NCBI GenBank assembly: GCA_030726725.1
Contig: JANRDC010000004.1
Coordinates: forward strand, 1 to 64,000
Direction: 5' to 3'
Origin: Flavobacteriaceae bacterium
GTDB taxonomy: Bacteria; Bacteroidota; Bacteroidia; Flavobacteriales; Flavobacteriaceae
Length of the DNA: 64,000 nucleotides
Below, one piece after another: positions 38,471 to 46,745 of this stretch (position 1 is its first letter; every line of letters starts with the position of its first letter). The position numbers and the translations under genes are program-made. The notes beneath the pieces are model-generated. The model made no database searches and was not told where the DNA came from. It saw nothing but the letters and a program-made list of their open reading frames with translations.

Positions 38471-38487
38471 AGCTGTTAAATTTGATT

Positions 38488-38495
38488 CAAAAATA
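38488..38495 (-). promoter_or_regulatory. -7 box of the OmpA-family gene
   Basis: On the minus strand this reads TATTTTTG, an exact TAnnTTTG match 17 bp before the ATG. The -33 region has only a TTA at an acceptable distance. Confidence 0.5.
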
Positions 38496-38527
38496 CAATT
38501 TTACCCTTCACCTAACTGTGGTAATCG

Positions 38528-39535
38528 TTAATCTTTTCTTAATTGAGAAAAGATTTTTTTTCTGGAGATAAAGTAGGAGTAAACAATGGATAAATTACTG
38601 AAAATCAGCGTATAACCTCCAGAATTCTTTCTTTTCATCAAAACACTGGGCAAGTGTTTATAAAAGCTCATATGCGCCCAAAATACTGCTTGAGTGTGTG
38701 CTGGCTTCCCCTGAAATAGAAAAAGCAATCCGGCAATTCCATCTAATGGCAACCTAGCTAGCACACTGAATAAGGCTCTGCGGGGGGGGTGATTCTTCAC
38801 CAAGGAGTACAGAGAATTTCTAAAGTTGAGAAAGGTTTTTTTTGGATTCATATTGCTCAAAGTAGACCCTCCTAAATGGTAGACATGAGCACCACCCAAA
38901 GCCATAACGCGAAAGCCGTGTTTTTGTGCGCGCCAACAAAGATCGACCTCTTCCTGATGCGCAAAATATGATTCGTCAAATCCTCCCAGGGTATGAAACA
39001 CTGAACTTCGGATAAAAAAACAAGCTCCTGTAGCCCAAAATACCGGACAATCATCATCGTATTGACCGAGATCTTGTTCGATGGTTTGAAATATTCGCCC
39101 TCTGCAATAAGGAAAACCAAGCGCGTCTATAAATCCTCCGGCTGCACCAGCGTATTCAAATAGTTGATTGTTTAAATAATCTAAGATTTTGGGTTGGGCA
39201 ATGGCAGTATCGGGATGTGCTTTAAAATGCGAGAGGACAGGAATCAGCCAATCTTGGGTCACTGCAACATCTGAATTCAACAAGCAGTATAAATCTGCTT
39301 CTATGTGTTTTAATCCTTGATTATATCCTCCGGCAAATCCGTTGTTTTCACTCAGCGCAATCAATTTTACTTGGGGAAAGTTTGACGCCAACCAAGAAAT
39401 TGATTGATCTGAGGAACCGTTATCTATCACATAAAGGTCTGCTAGGTCTTCGGGGGTGAAGGACACCAAAGTCGGCAAAAACTGTTGAAGCAATGCCTGA
39501 CCGTTCCAATTCAATACGACAACTGCTGTCTTCAA
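38528..39535 (-). CDS. Glycosyltransferase family 2 protein
   Basis: A 335-aa GT-A glycosyltransferase. The N-terminal fold reads TAVVVLNWNGQALLQQFLP, then VIDNGSSDQS and NNGFAGGYNQGL. The DXD-type metal site appears as LLNSDVAV, and the acceptor region as GGFDESYFAHQEEVDLCWRA, close to rhamnosyltransferase-like GT2 enzymes. It probably acts in surface polysaccharide or glycan synthesis; sugar and acceptor are unknown. The ORF track extends to 39610, 65 bp into the upstream gene. I prefer a TTG at 39535, 10 bp after that gene's stop, which gives the usual start KTAVVVLNWNG. A hairpin overlaps its stop codon. Confidence 0.87.
   Translation of the reverse strand: MKTAVVVLNWNGQALLQQFLPTLVSFTPEDLADLYVIDNGSSDQSISWLASNFPQVKLIALSENNGFAGGYNQGLKHIEADLYCLLNSDVAVTQDWLIPVLSHFKAHPDTAIAQPKILDYLNNQLFEYAGAAGGFIDALGFPYCRGRIFQTIEQDLGQYDDDCPVFWATGACFFIRSSVFHTLGGFDESYFAHQEEVDLCWRAQKHGFRVMALGGAHVYHLGGSTLSNMNPKKTFLNFRNSLYSLVKNHPPRRALFSVLARLPLDGIAGLLFLFQGKPAHTQAVFWAHMSFYKHLPSVLMKRKNSGGYTLIFSNLSIVYSYFISRKKIFSQLRKD
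38530..38563 (+). terminator. Terminator-like hairpin facing the plus strand at the 3' end of the GT2 gene
   Basis: A perfect 10-bp, AT-rich stem AATCTTTTCT/AGAAAAGATT with loop TAATTG is followed by a run of T on the plus strand. It overlaps the last codons of the minus-strand GT2 gene. On the minus strand there is no U-tract. No plus-strand gene ends here, so it may stop antisense transcription, stabilise the GT2 mRNA end, or be incidental. Confidence 0.35.
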
Positions 39536-39545
39536 GTGTGGTTGA

Positions 39546-39992
39546 TTATGGTTGGTAAGCAGGTAGTTGAGGTAAAAACTGATAACCTTGGCCTTCCTGA
39601 TCAAGGACACAAAAGTAATGATTCAAACCATTAGTCACCATCAAAAAAGAGGAATGTAAGGCTAGTTGGTATCGCGCTATTTGATCAAAAGTGTGCTGAT
39701 CTATGGAAACGCTGGGAGATTTGCATTCCACCAATATATGTATCCCACCACTGGGGGCGTAAACCGCAATATCAAAACGTTTAACGGTTCCGTAAAGCGG
39801 AAATGAACGCTCTACTTGTATATGGCGCAGCGGATACTTGAGCGCCTGATTTAAAAAATGCACCACGTGTTGTCTGACCCATTCTTCAGGGCTTAATACC
39901 ACATATTTTTTGCGAATAAGATCCCAAATCAAGGGCTTATTTTCGCTATTTTTGAGTCGCATGTGATAGGGTGGAAAGTTCAACTCCTGCAT
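39546..39992 (-). CDS. HsdR N-terminal-domain protein (stand-alone PD-(D/E)xK nuclease fold)
   Basis: A 148-aa protein matching the domain found at the N-terminus of type I restriction HsdR subunits. The putative nuclease core is complete: KRFDIAVYAPSGGIHILVECKSP gives D...ExK, followed by the downstream QIARYQ motif. A conserved lead-in, SPEEWVRQHVVHFL, precedes it. No helicase, methylase or specificity subunit is near, so this is not a restriction-modification system. The start is ATG 39992 rather than the TTG at 39998. It is divergent from holA, an arrangement I recall in many Bacteroidota, which hints at a housekeeping DNA role. The true function is unknown. Confidence 0.82.
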   Translation of the reverse strand: MQELNFPPYHMRLKNSENKPLIWDLIRKKYVVLSPEEWVRQHVVHFLNQALKYPLRHIQVERSFPLYGTVKRFDIAVYAPSGGIHILVECKSPSVSIDQHTFDQIARYQLALHSSFLMVTNGLNHYFCVLDQEGQGYQFLPQLPAYQP

Positions 39993-39995
39993 ACA

Positions 39996-40003
39996 CAAAT
40001 TTG
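39996..40003. promoter_or_regulatory. Self-complementary CAAATTTG element between divergent HsdR-N and holA genes
   Basis: CAAATTTG differs by one base from TAnnTTTG on either strand and is its own reverse complement, so it could serve as a -7 box in both directions. It lies 3 bp from the HsdR-N start and 9 bp from the holA start. An exact box for holA, TATTTTTG, also occurs at 39947-39954 inside the HsdR-N gene. Confidence 0.28.
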
Positions 40004-40012
40004 AACATTTTC

Positions 40013-41014
40013 ATGGAGGAACTCAAAAAAATACGCGAAGATCTCAACATCAATGGTCCCAGACCTATTTATTTCCTGATGGGAGCTGAAGCTTATTTGA
40101 TAGATCAAGCGGTTTCTTACATTGAAAAAAACGCCATCAATGAAGCGCAAAGCGCCTTTAACACCCATATATTATACGGGAAAGAAGTATCCGTTGATCA
40201 AATCATAGGCCTGGCTAAACAGTACCCTTTCGGGAGCGATCGACAATTGGTTTTGGTCAGAGAAGCCCAACATTTGTCGCGAACCATCGATCAATTAGTC
40301 GCTTATGTACAAAACCCTCAGCCCAGTACCGTATTGATATTTGCCTATAAATACCAGGTGTTGGACAAGCGCAAAGCCATCTTTAAAGCTTTGTCAAAAA
40401 CAAACGCAGTATACACATTCAACCCTTTATACGACAATCAAGTACCAGGATTTATCGAACAGCTAGCCAAAAATTCTGGGTGGCATATAGCTCCGCAAAC
40501 AACTCATTTGCTGCACAGCTATTTGGGAACTGACCTGGGAAAAATTCACAATGAACTCGAAAAGCTCAAATTAGTACTCCCGGTCGGTGGCGAAATTACG
40601 CCCTTGTTGATTGAAGAATATATCGGGATCAGCAAGGAGTTTAACAATTTTGAGTTGAAAAAAGCATTGGCTGAGCGCAACGTTCAACAGGTGATGCGCA
40701 TCATCCAATATTTTTATCAAAACCCTAAAGAAAATCCATTTGTAGTCACCTTATCCATCCTACATCAGTTTTTTACCCAAGTCATGCAGTACCATTGTCT
40801 TCAAGACCACAATCCAAAAACTGTAGCCACTCAATTGGGTATTAATCCATTTTTTGTGGGGGAATTGACGGTGGGAGCTCGGAATTATCCGATGAAAAAA
40901 GTGAGCGCCATACTGCACGAAATCAGATCCTTAGACCTAAAAGGGAAGGGCGTTGGCACCCAGGGATTTGACCAGGAGCAATTGCTTAAAGAATTGGTCT
41001 ACAAAGTGATGTGA
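40013..41014 (+). CDS. holA: DNA polymerase III, delta subunit
   Basis: A 333-aa clamp-loader subunit that opens the sliding clamp at the replication fork. Visible features are the N-terminal RPIYFLMGAEAYLIDQAV block, the segment SVDQIIGLAKQYPFGSDRQLVLVREAQHL of the first domain, and the C-terminal helical domain with LGINPFFVGELTVGARNY and LLKELVYKVM. Sequence identity to E. coli HolA is low, as usual for this subunit. The ATG at 40013 is preferred to the ORF-track start at 39971, which lies inside the divergent gene. Its TGA directly abuts the stop of convergent doxX. Confidence 0.9.
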   Translation: MEELKKIREDLNINGPRPIYFLMGAEAYLIDQAVSYIEKNAINEAQSAFNTHILYGKEVSVDQIIGLAKQYPFGSDRQLVLVREAQHLSRTIDQLVAYVQNPQPSTVLIFAYKYQVLDKRKAIFKALSKTNAVYTFNPLYDNQVPGFIEQLAKNSGWHIAPQTTHLLHSYLGTDLGKIHNELEKLKLVLPVGGEITPLLIEEYIGISKEFNNFELKKALAERNVQQVMRIIQYFYQNPKENPFVVTLSILHQFFTQVMQYHCLQDHNPKTVATQLGINPFFVGELTVGARNYPMKKVSAILHEIRSLDLKGKGVGTQGFDQEQLLKELVYKVM

Positions 41015-41392
41015 TCAATTTCGATCCAGGGCATATTTGCCAGGACCTACAAAAACCACCATCAAAAAAGCGAGTAGATAAAGCAGGGCCAGCTCTTTCT
41101 GGGCAAATGGATCAGCGGCATGTACCATAAATGCAGCGACAGACATGACGCCCACCACGGGAACTGCCGCGTATCTAGTTTTCCAGCCCAGTACGATCAA
41201 TATCGGAGCGACAAACTCTGCTAAAATAGCTAGTAGGAGGGTGGCTGTTTGTCCGATTCCCAATGGATCTGAAAAGGAAACTTGTCCTTCAAGTAAGCGC
41301 ATAAGCTTGGAAAATCCATGGGTCATCATCATGAACGAAATTCCTGATCTGTAGATCAATAGAGTAACGTTTAAGGCGACATTCTTATTCAT
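41015..41392 (-). CDS. DoxX family membrane protein
   Basis: A 125-aa membrane protein with four predicted helices, in the DoxX family. Family features are the first-helix LLIYRSGISFMMMTHGFSKL, the second segment LLLAILAEFVAPILIVLGWKTRYAA, and a final hydrophobic pair ending GPGKYALDRN. DoxX-like proteins are linked to quinone or thiol redox chemistry in some bacteria, but no activity can be assigned here. ATG 41392 is preferred over TTG 41413 because a perfect -7 box covers the latter. It follows the E1 gene on the same strand with its own promoter. Confidence 0.85.
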   Translation of the reverse strand: MNKNVALNVTLLIYRSGISFMMMTHGFSKLMRLLEGQVSFSDPLGIGQTATLLLAILAEFVAPILIVLGWKTRYAAVPVVGVMSVAAFMVHAADPFAQKELALLYLLAFLMVVFVGPGKYALDRN

Positions 41393-41410
41393 GGGTGACA
41401 CAATTTTACC

Positions 41411-41418
41411 CAAATGTA
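41411..41418 (-). promoter_or_regulatory. -7 box of the doxX gene
   Basis: On the minus strand this reads TACATTTG, an exact match to TAnnTTTG, ending 18 bp before the ATG at 41392. It lies just after the E1 stop codon. I see no good TTG at -33. Confidence 0.45.
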
Positions 41419-41425
41419 TATGAAA

Positions 41426-43837
41426 TTATCTGAGTTTTGGAAATTTATCTGGATTTGACTCGTGCATCATTTCATATACCGCCTCAAAAATATCTTCTTC
41501 GTTTGGTTTGGAAAAATAATCACCGTCTGTAGCGTATGCAGGGCGATGCGCTTGAGCAGTCAGTGTCTTTGGCGCGCTGTCCAAATAGGCGTAAGCCCCT
41601 TGTTTTTCGATAATTTCTTGCAATAAATAGGCAGAACAACCCCCGGGTACATCCTCATCAACCACCAATAAACGATTGGTTTTTTGTACACTTTTTAACA
41701 CCTGATGATCTATGTCAAAAGGAAGTAAGGTTTGAGCATCTATCAGCTCAACCTCGATTCCGTAAGCTGATAATTGGCCCACGACATCTTGAACTAAACG
41801 AAGTGTAGAACCATAGGAAACCACAGTGATATCCGAACCCTCAGACAACACTTCAACGCGACCAATAGATATTTTGTATGACCCTAAATTGCTGGGCATA
41901 GGCTCTTTTAATCTATATCCATTTAGGCTCTCAATCACAATAGCTGGCTCGTCAGAGGCCAATAAAGTATTGTACATGCCCGCAGCCACAGTCATATTTC
42001 TGGGAGATAAAATGTACATACCCCTTAAAAAATGGATCAATCCACCCATAGGTGAACCGGAGTGCCAAATACCTTCTAATCGGTGCCCTCTGGTGCGTAT
42101 GATTAAAGGTGCTTTTTGCCTGCCGTAGGTTCTGTAGAGCAAACTGGCTAAATCATCGCTCAGTGTTTGCAGGGCATACAGCATATAATCCAAGTATTGG
42201 ATTTCTGCGATTGGTCGTAAACCCCTAAGGGCTAGACCAATACCTTGACCAATGATGGTTGCCTCGCGGATTCCGGTATCCGCAACACGAACTTCGCCAA
42301 ATCTCTCTTGAAGACCTTCTAACCCCTGATTTACATCACCGATAAATCCAGCATCCTCACCAAAAATCAACAACTTATCCTCCTGTTGCAACAAAGCCTC
42401 AAAATTATCCCTAAGCACTTCGCGTCCGTCCACCAGGGGTGCATCTACCCCGTACTGTGGGGCTACGGCCTCAATCTTGGTGGCGTTTTTTGGTGTTTCA
42501 CTGTACAGGTGATCGCTGTACTTGGGTTGGTAAAGCTCGATAAACTGATTGATCCAGTGAATTAACGCCTGTTTTTCAGGGCTATTTTCACCCAAAACCA
42601 ATCGCAAGGTACGACGAGCTCTGCTGACCAAATCTTTTTTAATGGGCTCTTTGATTTCATTGAGCTCGCGAATAACCCCTTGAATAAAAACGCGGTTTGG
42701 GGATACTGCGGATAAGGGTTCCAACACTTCGATCAAAGACCTTTGATGCGCTTTATGGGTAGCTACAAAATCAGCCCATGCAGCTTTTTTTGCCTCTTTA
42801 ACTTCTTTTTGAACTTGTTGTTCGATGCTTTGCAGTTCTTCTTCCGTGGCTATTGCCGTATCCAGCATCCATTGGCGAAACATACGGTTACAGTCGTATT
42901 CTTTCTCCCAATCCAATCTTTCTTTTGATTTATATCGCTCGTGTGAGCCAGAAGTTGAGTGACCCAAGGGTTGGGTGAGTTCAATCACATGAATGATCAC
43001 CGGGGTGTGATGTTCCCTGGCCCATTCAGCGGCGTTCTCATAGGCGTGTATCAGCGCGGGGTAATCCCATCCTTTTACTTTAAATATTTCAAATCCCGCC
43101 TCGGTTTCAGTTCTCCTAAAACCCTCTAAAACAGTACTGATCGAACTTTTTGTGGTGTGGTGTTTTGCATGGACAGATATCCCGTACTCATCATCCCAAA
43201 CACTGATCACCATAGGAACTTGAAGTACTCCAGCAGCATTGATTGTCTCAAAAAAAAGGCCTTCACTGGTGGACGCATTTCCAATCGTACCCCAAGCCAC
43301 TTCGTTTCCGGAATCTGTAAATTTCTCAACCCCTTTGAGCCCCAGCGAACGGTACACTTTTGATGCCTGTGCCAAGCCTAATAATCTGGGCATTTGGGCA
43401 GCAGTAGGGGATATATCGGAACTTGAATTGGGTTGTTCCATGAGGTTTTTCCATTGGCCAAACTCATCGACGCTTTGGGTGACAAAATGCCCACCCATCT
43501 GACGGCCAGCACTCATCGGTTCCTTTTCAATGTCTGTTGTTGCGTATAGTCCGTGAAAAAAATCCAATGGACTGTACAAATCCAAGGCCATCATTAAGGT
43601 TTGGTCTCTGTAATAACCCGATCTGAAATCACCTGGCTGAAAACTGCGGGCCATGGCAAGCTGCGGAAGTTCTTTGCCATCGCCAAAAATCCCAAATTTA
43701 CCTTTGCCTGTGAGTACTTCTTTGCGACCCTCTAAACTGCAAGCACGGCTGATGGTAGCTATGCGAAAGTCTTTCAGCATTTGCTGTTTGAAGTCTTCGA
43801 ATGAAATGGATGCATTCGTCTCTGGCTGTTGCTTCAT
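41426..43837 (-). CDS. 2-oxoacid dehydrogenase E1, fused alpha and beta subunits
   Basis: An 803-aa thiamine-diphosphate E1 that decarboxylates a 2-oxo acid, probably a branched-chain one or pyruvate, and acylates lipoate on E2. The alpha half (1 to about 440) carries YYRDQTLMMA, GGHFVTQ and the cofactor region GNASTSEG...WDDEYGIS. The beta half (about 455-803) carries FGEDAGFIGDVNQGLEGLQERFG, RVADTGIREATIIGQGIGLALRGLRPIAEIQYLDYM, and RTRGHRLEGIWHSGSP. The thiamine/Mg motif is unusual: the GDG aspartate is Asn and the later NN pair is DD. E2 is absent here; E3 is the lpd gene at 9.5 kb or another. It has a strong promoter of its own. Confidence 0.9.
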   Translation of the reverse strand: MKQQPETNASISFEDFKQQMLKDFRIATISRACSLEGRKEVLTGKGKFGIFGDGKELPQLAMARSFQPGDFRSGYYRDQTLMMALDLYSPLDFFHGLYATTDIEKEPMSAGRQMGGHFVTQSVDEFGQWKNLMEQPNSSSDISPTAAQMPRLLGLAQASKVYRSLGLKGVEKFTDSGNEVAWGTIGNASTSEGLFFETINAAGVLQVPMVISVWDDEYGISVHAKHHTTKSSISTVLEGFRRTETEAGFEIFKVKGWDYPALIHAYENAAEWAREHHTPVIIHVIELTQPLGHSTSGSHERYKSKERLDWEKEYDCNRMFRQWMLDTAIATEEELQSIEQQVQKEVKEAKKAAWADFVATHKAHQRSLIEVLEPLSAVSPNRVFIQGVIRELNEIKEPIKKDLVSRARRTLRLVLGENSPEKQALIHWINQFIELYQPKYSDHLYSETPKNATKIEAVAPQYGVDAPLVDGREVLRDNFEALLQQEDKLLIFGEDAGFIGDVNQGLEGLQERFGEVRVADTGIREATIIGQGIGLALRGLRPIAEIQYLDYMLYALQTLSDDLASLLYRTYGRQKAPLIIRTRGHRLEGIWHSGSPMGGLIHFLRGMYILSPRNMTVAAGMYNTLLASDEPAIVIESLNGYRLKEPMPSNLGSYKISIGRVEVLSEGSDITVVSYGSTLRLVQDVVGQLSAYGIEVELIDAQTLLPFDIDHQVLKSVQKTNRLLVVDEDVPGGCSAYLLQEIIEKQGAYAYLDSAPKTLTAQAHRPAYATDGDYFSKPNEEDIFEAVYEMMHESNPDKFPKLR

Positions 43838-43856
43838 GAGAAATAGGCAGTTTTAA

Positions 43857-43887
43857 CAAAAGTATCATTTTTCAGGAGAACCGACAA
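43857..43887 (-). promoter_or_regulatory. Promoter of the E1 fusion gene
   Basis: On the minus strand, TTG (43887-43885), a 20-bp spacer and a perfect -7 box TACTTTTG (43864-43857), 19 bp before the ATG. One of the best promoter matches in the window. Confidence 0.65.
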
Positions 43888-43913
43888 GTTGAGGAAGTAA
43901 ACCTAAACGTCCC

Positions 43914-46745
43914 TTAAAAGTAGTTGCGTTGAAACAATCCGCTAAGCGTCCTTGGATTTAAGGCTACGACAAATCTGATTTTTTCCGCGTATGAAGATCC
44001 GGTAACTTCCCATCCATTGTTGGAATACAACGGAAAATAAAACTCAAGGTAATCGGTAACTAAATTTAATCTAATTCCTGAGTCATGGACCATACGGGCT
44101 TGAACCCCCTTGTTTTTCACAAATCCCATATCCATGTAGAATTCAGCCCATTTCCAAATATTGACACTGGTATTGATGGTTGTCATCCACTGATTGGCAT
44201 AGGGGGCAGACAACTTAGATTTAAAACCACCGTCAGCCATCACAAATTGTTGGCTAAATAAGCCGGTGTCCTCAGACCTTCCCAAATAATCGTATTCGAA
44301 TAAATAGTCTGTGGGTCGATCAAGGGCAAAGCTGAAGTAATCATCCGATGTGGTATTGCGCCAAAAAGCACCGCTAAAGAACCTTATATTGAATTGAGAA
44401 TTGTTGTCGTACAGTTTGCGCAACTCAATTTCAAAGGAGGTTTTCACAAAGTTTGAGGCGTACTGATTGTCTAGCTCCCAGGCAAAATAATCGACAATAC
44501 CGGGATTTCTTTGCCCTATTTTCAGGTTCGATACTTGATAATTAGGGTTTAACTCATCAGGGGACAATTCATTGGACTGAACTACGTCAATATAGCGCAT
44601 TGAAACATAGGTTCTTTGATTTGACCTAAGGTCTTCAGGACGCCAAATCATTTGAAATGAAGGAGTTATTGTGGTATATCTGAAGTCATCATCGAAATGA
44701 TAACTCGACGCCAAAACTTGTAAATTGGTAGAATACAATGAAGCCTTATCGTAGTATTGGGTGTACTTGGCCAATCCATATCCCACATACGACTTGCTCT
44801 TCAAACCATAAGAGGGTGCGATGTCAAAAGTAAAGGGACGGTAAAGCAATGGATCATTATTGAGCCGCAAACCAGGAGAAAACCCGTCATAGGCATTAAA
44901 CTGGGCGATGGGAACAAAGAAAAATTGATGAACCTCGGGATTTTCCACGTCTTTCAGCAATCTAAAAGAAAACGGTTTGTTGCCAAAAACAGTGGGTTTA
45001 ACGCGCATCCAGTTATTGCGTTCATTGATTTCTGAAAGCGTTGACCTAGGATTAACCACCCATTGATCGGCTATTGATCGGGCGACAATCGTATCGTACT
45101 CATGGGCAAATGGGGGCGTCCACCACGATGCTGTTTTGATTTCATTTTGGTACCCTTCGATAAGCGCTGGAGCTGAAGATGCTGAGCGATTAACCATCCG
45201 CAAAACCAGGGAATCATTAGAAAGCCTTTGAGGTCTTAAAAATTTAAAATCAAGATCTTGATCCGTATTTAAACGGTCGAAGAACCATCGGGTAGGTAGG
45301 GTGGACTGTTGGTCCATCCAAGCGGACAACATTTCAGTGTTTACATAGGTTCCTTTTTGATTCTTAAACCAGTCTGTAATATGTTGCTCAAAAACCTTAT
45401 CTCCTACAAATTGGGACAATCCGTAGATAGCTCTTCCTGCTTTATAAGGCTGTCCAATGGTCAAATTATACCTAAGCAACTCATCTTTTGGGGTCAACAG
45501 CGGTTGATCTAGATTCTTTCGAGCACCTATTTGGTACAACAACTCGTATTGATCGTTAAAATTCAGTTGGGCCACTCGATAACTCCGCAGGCCCCATATA
45601 GATGAAAATTTACCCAAAAGTTTTTGATCTGGATAATGAATCTCTACATAGCGCATCATTAAATAATGTGCCAAACCATCTACAAACCAATAGTCGTTCC
45701 GTTCATCCCAACTAAATTCTTGTTCAATCAGATTTTTAATGCTGGTTTTCAACAGTTGTAATTCCCATACAAAGGCAGGAGCATAGGGTTGAACAATGGA
45801 AGGCAATTCATTCGGACCCCTTAATGGATCCATCTGATATTGGTCTTTGGTCACCCATATTTTGCCCGAACTAGGCACCCCTAAAGAATGCTCAATAAAC
45901 GAACCCACCTTTTGCGCAGACTCATCTTGCCAAGGTGCTGACGGATGAAAGAAATCAGACTCCCACTGTATCGATCCTTGGTCGGTGAGCAGGCGACACT
46001 CTTGTTCATTAGTAAGCACGAGCTCAATCGACTTTCCATAGTCAAGGGTTAGTGACATCGACTGTTGTTTTTCATCTGTTTTCTCAACTTTCCAACGCGC
46101 ATTAGAAGACAGATGTAAATCCTTGGGCAACCCCAGATCAATCGATATAGATGAAAAAGGTAAGCTTGGACGGTCTATGTCCAGATTTGGGTAGGCAATC
46201 CAAGACCCTATACCTCTCAATGCAGGGGTTAAATACCAGTCCGTCAATCGGTAATCTCCTTGAGGACCATACCCTTTGGAGGTGAATTTTTTATGGGGCA
46301 AATACACCCTATAATTCAGAAATACCGAAGTTTTTTCTCCAGGAAGCAATGGTTTTTCCAAGTCCACCAATACCAAATCCACCAAAGTGTCTCTACTCCA
46401 AGAAAGCGCAATAAAACGGTCGTCGAGCACTTGATTGATTTGGGTACCACCTCTTTCTCGATCAGTGGCTAAGTGTAAATTTTTCTTAAATGATTCAGCA
46501 AAACGACGAGCCAGTGGTGACTTTTTGGAGACATAAGGGTGAATCCAATCCACCAATGCAATCTGATTTAAAGTGTCTTTGCTCTGGTTGTGATAGTGAA
46601 TGGTTTGCCTTAGATTGAGCGATTTAGAAAGGTCATCTAATTCAGCTTTGATGTCGATAACGTGTTGCCCAAAGGTCAAAAGGGTCCCTGTGATCCAAAG
46701 GAACACAAAGAATAAAACCCTTGATAAATGACCAAAATTTTGCAT
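43914..46745 (-). CDS. Outer-membrane protein with a degenerate M1-peptidase-like domain
   Basis: A 943-aa exported protein. A signal peptide (to about residue 26, ending LLTFGQ) is followed by an N-terminal beta domain and a central region resembling the gluzincin (M1) catalytic domain. The zinc site is gone: the place of HExxH reads WELQLL, and the usual WxxEG reads WFVDGLAHYL. A following helical part (KAGRAIYGLSQFVGDKVFEQHITDWF) is M1-like. The last 300 or so residues are rich in alternating aromatic strands and end in GLFQRNYF, a terminal Phe typical of outer-membrane barrels. Function unknown. The ATG overlaps the stop of the LOG-family gene (TGATG), so the two are coupled. Confidence 0.72.
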   Translation of the reverse strand: MQNFGHLSRVLFFVFLWITGTLLTFGQHVIDIKAELDDLSKSLNLRQTIHYHNQSKDTLNQIALVDWIHPYVSKKSPLARRFAESFKKNLHLATDRERGGTQINQVLDDRFIALSWSRDTLVDLVLVDLEKPLLPGEKTSVFLNYRVYLPHKKFTSKGYGPQGDYRLTDWYLTPALRGIGSWIAYPNLDIDRPSLPFSSISIDLGLPKDLHLSSNARWKVEKTDEKQQSMSLTLDYGKSIELVLTNEQECRLLTDQGSIQWESDFFHPSAPWQDESAQKVGSFIEHSLGVPSSGKIWVTKDQYQMDPLRGPNELPSIVQPYAPAFVWELQLLKTSIKNLIEQEFSWDERNDYWFVDGLAHYLMMRYVEIHYPDQKLLGKFSSIWGLRSYRVAQLNFNDQYELLYQIGARKNLDQPLLTPKDELLRYNLTIGQPYKAGRAIYGLSQFVGDKVFEQHITDWFKNQKGTYVNTEMLSAWMDQQSTLPTRWFFDRLNTDQDLDFKFLRPQRLSNDSLVLRMVNRSASSAPALIEGYQNEIKTASWWTPPFAHEYDTIVARSIADQWVVNPRSTLSEINERNNWMRVKPTVFGNKPFSFRLLKDVENPEVHQFFFVPIAQFNAYDGFSPGLRLNNDPLLYRPFTFDIAPSYGLKSKSYVGYGLAKYTQYYDKASLYSTNLQVLASSYHFDDDFRYTTITPSFQMIWRPEDLRSNQRTYVSMRYIDVVQSNELSPDELNPNYQVSNLKIGQRNPGIVDYFAWELDNQYASNFVKTSFEIELRKLYDNNSQFNIRFFSGAFWRNTTSDDYFSFALDRPTDYLFEYDYLGRSEDTGLFSQQFVMADGGFKSKLSAPYANQWMTTINTSVNIWKWAEFYMDMGFVKNKGVQARMVHDSGIRLNLVTDYLEFYFPLYSNNGWEVTGSSYAEKIRFVVALNPRTLSGLFQRNYF

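Noticed and set aside
39546-39992. Type I restriction-modification system
   Set aside because: Only the HsdR N-terminal domain is present; no helicase part, methylase or specificity gene lies nearby.
42743-42928. Small ORFs opposite or inside larger genes throughout the ORF track
   Set aside because: They lie within well-supported genes in other frames, show no family motifs and have no promoter or spacing support.
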